A stretch of 7,480 nucleotides of DNA from an uncultured delta proteobacterium. Its GTDB lineage: Bacteria; Desulfobacterota; Syntrophorhabdia; Syntrophorhabdales; Syntrophorhabdaceae. The first letter of the stretch is position 1; every line of letters begins with the position of its first letter. Below, in pieces: positions 6,301 through 7,480 of this stretch. Location: the NCBI GenBank assembly GCA_903872255.1, contig CAIQJW010000012.1:1-7480 (forward strand), given 5' to 3'. The position numbers were made by a program, and so were the translations under genes. The notes beneath the pieces were generated by a model that saw only the letters and a program-made list of their open reading frames with translations, had not been told where the DNA came from and did not search any database.

Positions 6301-7480
6301 CTCGATATGCGAAGGATTGGACTTGATCTGCCATTCTTCGGTAGAACCTTCGATATCGGGATATTGAAAACCGAATGCGATCAGTTCGTCGATAAACGAA
6401 TCGACGAGCGGATGGTTATTTTGATCGAAAACGCCTTTGGCGAGCGTCGTTATGCAATCTATGATCTTCGATTGATGCTTGCCGCCCCGACCCGTGCGTT
6501 TCATCGACGCAAAGACCTTTTCGATAAACTCGTTCAGGTCCTGGTCGCCCGTCTGCCCAAACACCTTTCCGAGGCATCTGTTGATCTCAATAAGCGCCGA
6601 TGCATGGATATCGACGAGTCCGGGTACATTGAGAACCCGGAAGAGGAAATCGAGCTTGACCAGAAAGCGCCTGTCAGAGAATGCATCCGATCTTTCAAGG
6701 TCGTCGGCAACAAGCATGTACCCGTTCACGATCTGAAAATAATCCGGTACGTCGAGATATCCCCACATCCCCGAATCGGTCCGCGATCGCACGTTTTTAT
6801 GGAGGACTTCCAGCCGGTCGAGAAGCTGTCCGATATGAATATGGCTCAACGGGTCAACGATTTCCTTAAATTGAGCCAGCACCTCCCCCTCATTGCTTTC
6901 CGAATCGAACCATTCGACCGGGTCAGGCTGCGTTATCCAAAATTCGTAGGTGCTCCGGAACATAGTATAGAGGAGATCGCCGAGGACCGTTTCGTCAAAG
7001 GCGCACCCTTTTTCTTTAAGAATTCCCAGTGTTGTTTTGAAATACGTCGAGGATTTCCGGAGAAATGGATGCTCCCCTTTCTCGGCGTACGCAAAAAGTG
7101 ATGAAAAAACGGCAAAGACGAGCTCCAGGTTCCTGGCCAGCCTATCCTCGCCCTTTGTGAGCATAGTATTTAAGAACTCGAACAAATACCGGACAGCACT
7201 ATCCTGAACATTTTCATCACGGGAGGTGAAAATAGTGCTTATGTAAATATCGGAAAGAAGACGAAGGGCCTGCAGCCCATTCTCATGACGGTTGAAATCA
7301 TAAAAATCGCCGATCGACAGGCTTTTTACCTGAGTCAGGACATAATCCCAGTTAACGAACGGATGATTGAGTTCGATAAGCAAATCTTCCAACCGGCGCA
7401 TGATGCCGTAATGCCCCTGCATCATGTCCATCAGGACCCTGTATTTTTCCGGTATCTCGACGATTGCCTTCGTTCTTTCG
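3319..7480 (-). CDS. Large PPDK-related protein: unknown N-terminal region, ATP-binding and phosphohistidine domains, no PEP barrel (5' end outside window)
   Basis: Residues are numbered from the first in-window ATG (7429-7431), which gives 1370 residues. The frame stays open upstream to the window edge with protein-like sequence (KAIVEIPEKYRVL), so the true start is probably further right. Residues 1 to about 850 match no family I know. They look mainly helical, with a distinctive block RHIAAGIPSMYGTYREEKF (656-674). From 877 a PPDK-type ATP-grasp domain follows: GNKGYFLKEM (879-888), PVPPGF (894-899), SVRSGATISLPGMMHSFLNV (951-970), WGTAVVVQAMVFGN (1091-1104), SGSGVIFTRDP (1109-1119), EIEFTFE (1195-1201) and LQTR (1211-1214). 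A swivel domain follows with TARGGGTSHAAV (1295-1306), whose His1303 is the expected phosphohistidine. The protein ends 67 residues later, so the C-terminal PEP/pyruvate TIM barrel of PPDK and PEP synthase is absent. By family logic it moves phosphate from ATP to His1303 and then to an unknown acceptor. It is not a complete pyruvate phosphate dikinase. Soluble; no membrane segment is evident. Confidence 0.85.
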   Translation of the reverse strand, partial: ERTKAIVEIPEKYRVLMDMMQGHYGIMRRLEDLLIELNHPFVNWDYVLTQVKSLSIGDFYDFNRHENGLQALRLLSDIYISTIFTSRDENVQDSAVRYLFEFLNTMLTKGEDRLARNLELVFAVFSSLFAYAEKGEHPFLRKSSTYFKTTLGILKEKGCAFDETVLGDLLYTMFRSTYEFWITQPDPVEWFDSESNEGEVLAQFKEIVDPLSHIHIGQLLDRLEVLHKNVRSRTDSGMWGYLDVPDYFQIVNGYMLVADDLERSDAFSDRRFLVKLDFLFRVLNVPGLVDIHASALIEINRCLGKVFGQTGDQDLNEFIEKVFASMKRTGRGGKHQSKIIDCITTLAKGVFDQNNHPLVDSFIDELIAFGFQYPDIEGSTEEWQIKSNPSHIENIRSWLRIIGFRPRWTKRLLSALVVNLERKGIFVKDTDLFQKEISTFLNSDVTPSYNLAKQLLRLFPIFFTEIGAEGELRETSTNADELSSRNDKLVYYLRKQSHVESNSLLVPFTEDIFRYWATGDKSFIKPHLPQEVFDQVKSEGEWFDDLHIAFKSLLMRAKDDPRNFLEWDSARILKEVKGIRKISARERERAQLILRYYQLIYKKYNHQHIDLLRDLEISCMLEIPKIRSLKRALKRKDHYVALTITLDMLTALKAKILSPVKTDYFENIYHKRHIAAGIPSMYGTYREEKFEAMGLTFRLESLATMLFDKLIQSLNLKFITKSTLMTIHKYLWLYVKALDMDGIATEGLVSKMRYITSALQIRQFSIDQYIDIFQFISKQIQDIIRDYYIDMHAQNLPVIIGQMTAGKGDGEEGRSIQEITYRHSENFIRSIIAAAFGLQVFDNFINSIIRALGQEVEKFKNNKQILNLVMAYIPELTISPIYKKRKEIDNQVLIGNKGYFLKEMASLGFPVPPGFIITTEVFRGYDAVVGYKYIFKDLSARIFSEIQSLERVTGKKYGNPRNPLLLSVRSGATISLPGMMHSFLNVGLNETIAEGLSRNPEYHWAAWDSYRRFLQTWGMFQDVERNIFDEVMTSYKLKYGVTKKIQFQPDEMRQLALSYKQAMEDRGILISNDPQKQLQDAIMLVFASWDSQQAKIYRHQMHVSDEWGTAVVVQAMVFGNLNENSGSGVIFTRDPRGSSQNVALYGDFIFGVQGDDIVSGLVETYPISEKQRVSEMRQSMISLEKRFPEIYAELVRLSEFLVYEKGFNHQEIEFTFESNLPKGLYILQTRDMVQRGAGKVLSFKDTQELGQSLLGIGIGVSGGALTGRVVYSEEEIEKYRRENAKEPLILIRPDTVPDDVGIILKVEGILTARGGGTSHAAVTIPQLNKVGVVGFSKLHVYENEAFSQCEKQIIRGGDYISIDGWTGAVYFGKHGIEKEESYKITL

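Noticed and set aside
6307..7101. 264-codon open frame on the + strand
   Set aside because: It is opposite the N-terminal region of the large PPDK-like gene. The minus frame is open for over 4 kb and ends in recognisable domains, so the + frame is a codon-bias shadow.
1..7480. tRNA, rRNA, CRISPR array or insertion sequence
   Set aside because: I found no cloverleaf, no regularly spaced long repeats, no transposase motifs and no terminal repeats with target duplications.

Overview
The window is bacterial chromosomal DNA of roughly balanced base composition (judged by eye). A 3-dehydratase and a transketolase-type subunit that look like nucleotide-sugar enzymes suggest a bacterium with a complex surface polysaccharide, probably Gram-negative. 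The divergent long GAPDH, the PPDK-like giant protein and the heptad repeats between genes remind me of environmental Desulfobacterota or Nitrospirota, but nothing in the window fixes the lineage.

Left part (1-1642, + strand): the 3' end of a surface-sugar operon. It holds the C-terminal end of a transketolase-type subunit, then 12 bases later a complete ColD-like PLP-dependent sugar 3-dehydratase in which His replaces the usual catalytic Lys. Next comes what looks like the first ~35 codons of a sugar-phosphate nucleotidyltransferase gene. This has a good ribosome binding site but is frameshifted and then lost, so the operon appears to have decayed at its 3' end. A 17-bp perfect inverted repeat lies inside the dehydratase gene.

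Middle (1643-1928): noncoding DNA leading into the GAPDH gene. It has a near-consensus sigma-70 type promoter (TTGACT, 17 bases, TAAAAT), a strong ribosome binding site in front of a possible 23-residue leader ORF, and a second strong ribosome binding site for gap. Short dyads also occur here.

1929-3206 (+): a complete, divergent 425-residue glyceraldehyde-3-phosphate dehydrogenase. It keeps the catalytic Cys/His but has changed cofactor- and phosphate-site residues.

3207-3318: a convergent intergenic region with a strong intrinsic terminator, flanked on both sides by CGTAAAG-type heptad repeats in inverted orientation.

3319-7480 (-): a very large PPDK-related protein that reads off the right edge of the window. 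It has about 850 or more residues of unrecognised, probably helical N-terminal sequence, then a full PPDK-type ATP-binding domain and a phosphohistidine swivel domain. It ends where the PEP/pyruvate TIM barrel should begin. What it phosphorylates is therefore open, and this is the most interesting object in the window. Its neighbour GAPDH is a central-carbon enzyme, but the two genes are convergent and separately transcribed, so a functional link is only a guess.
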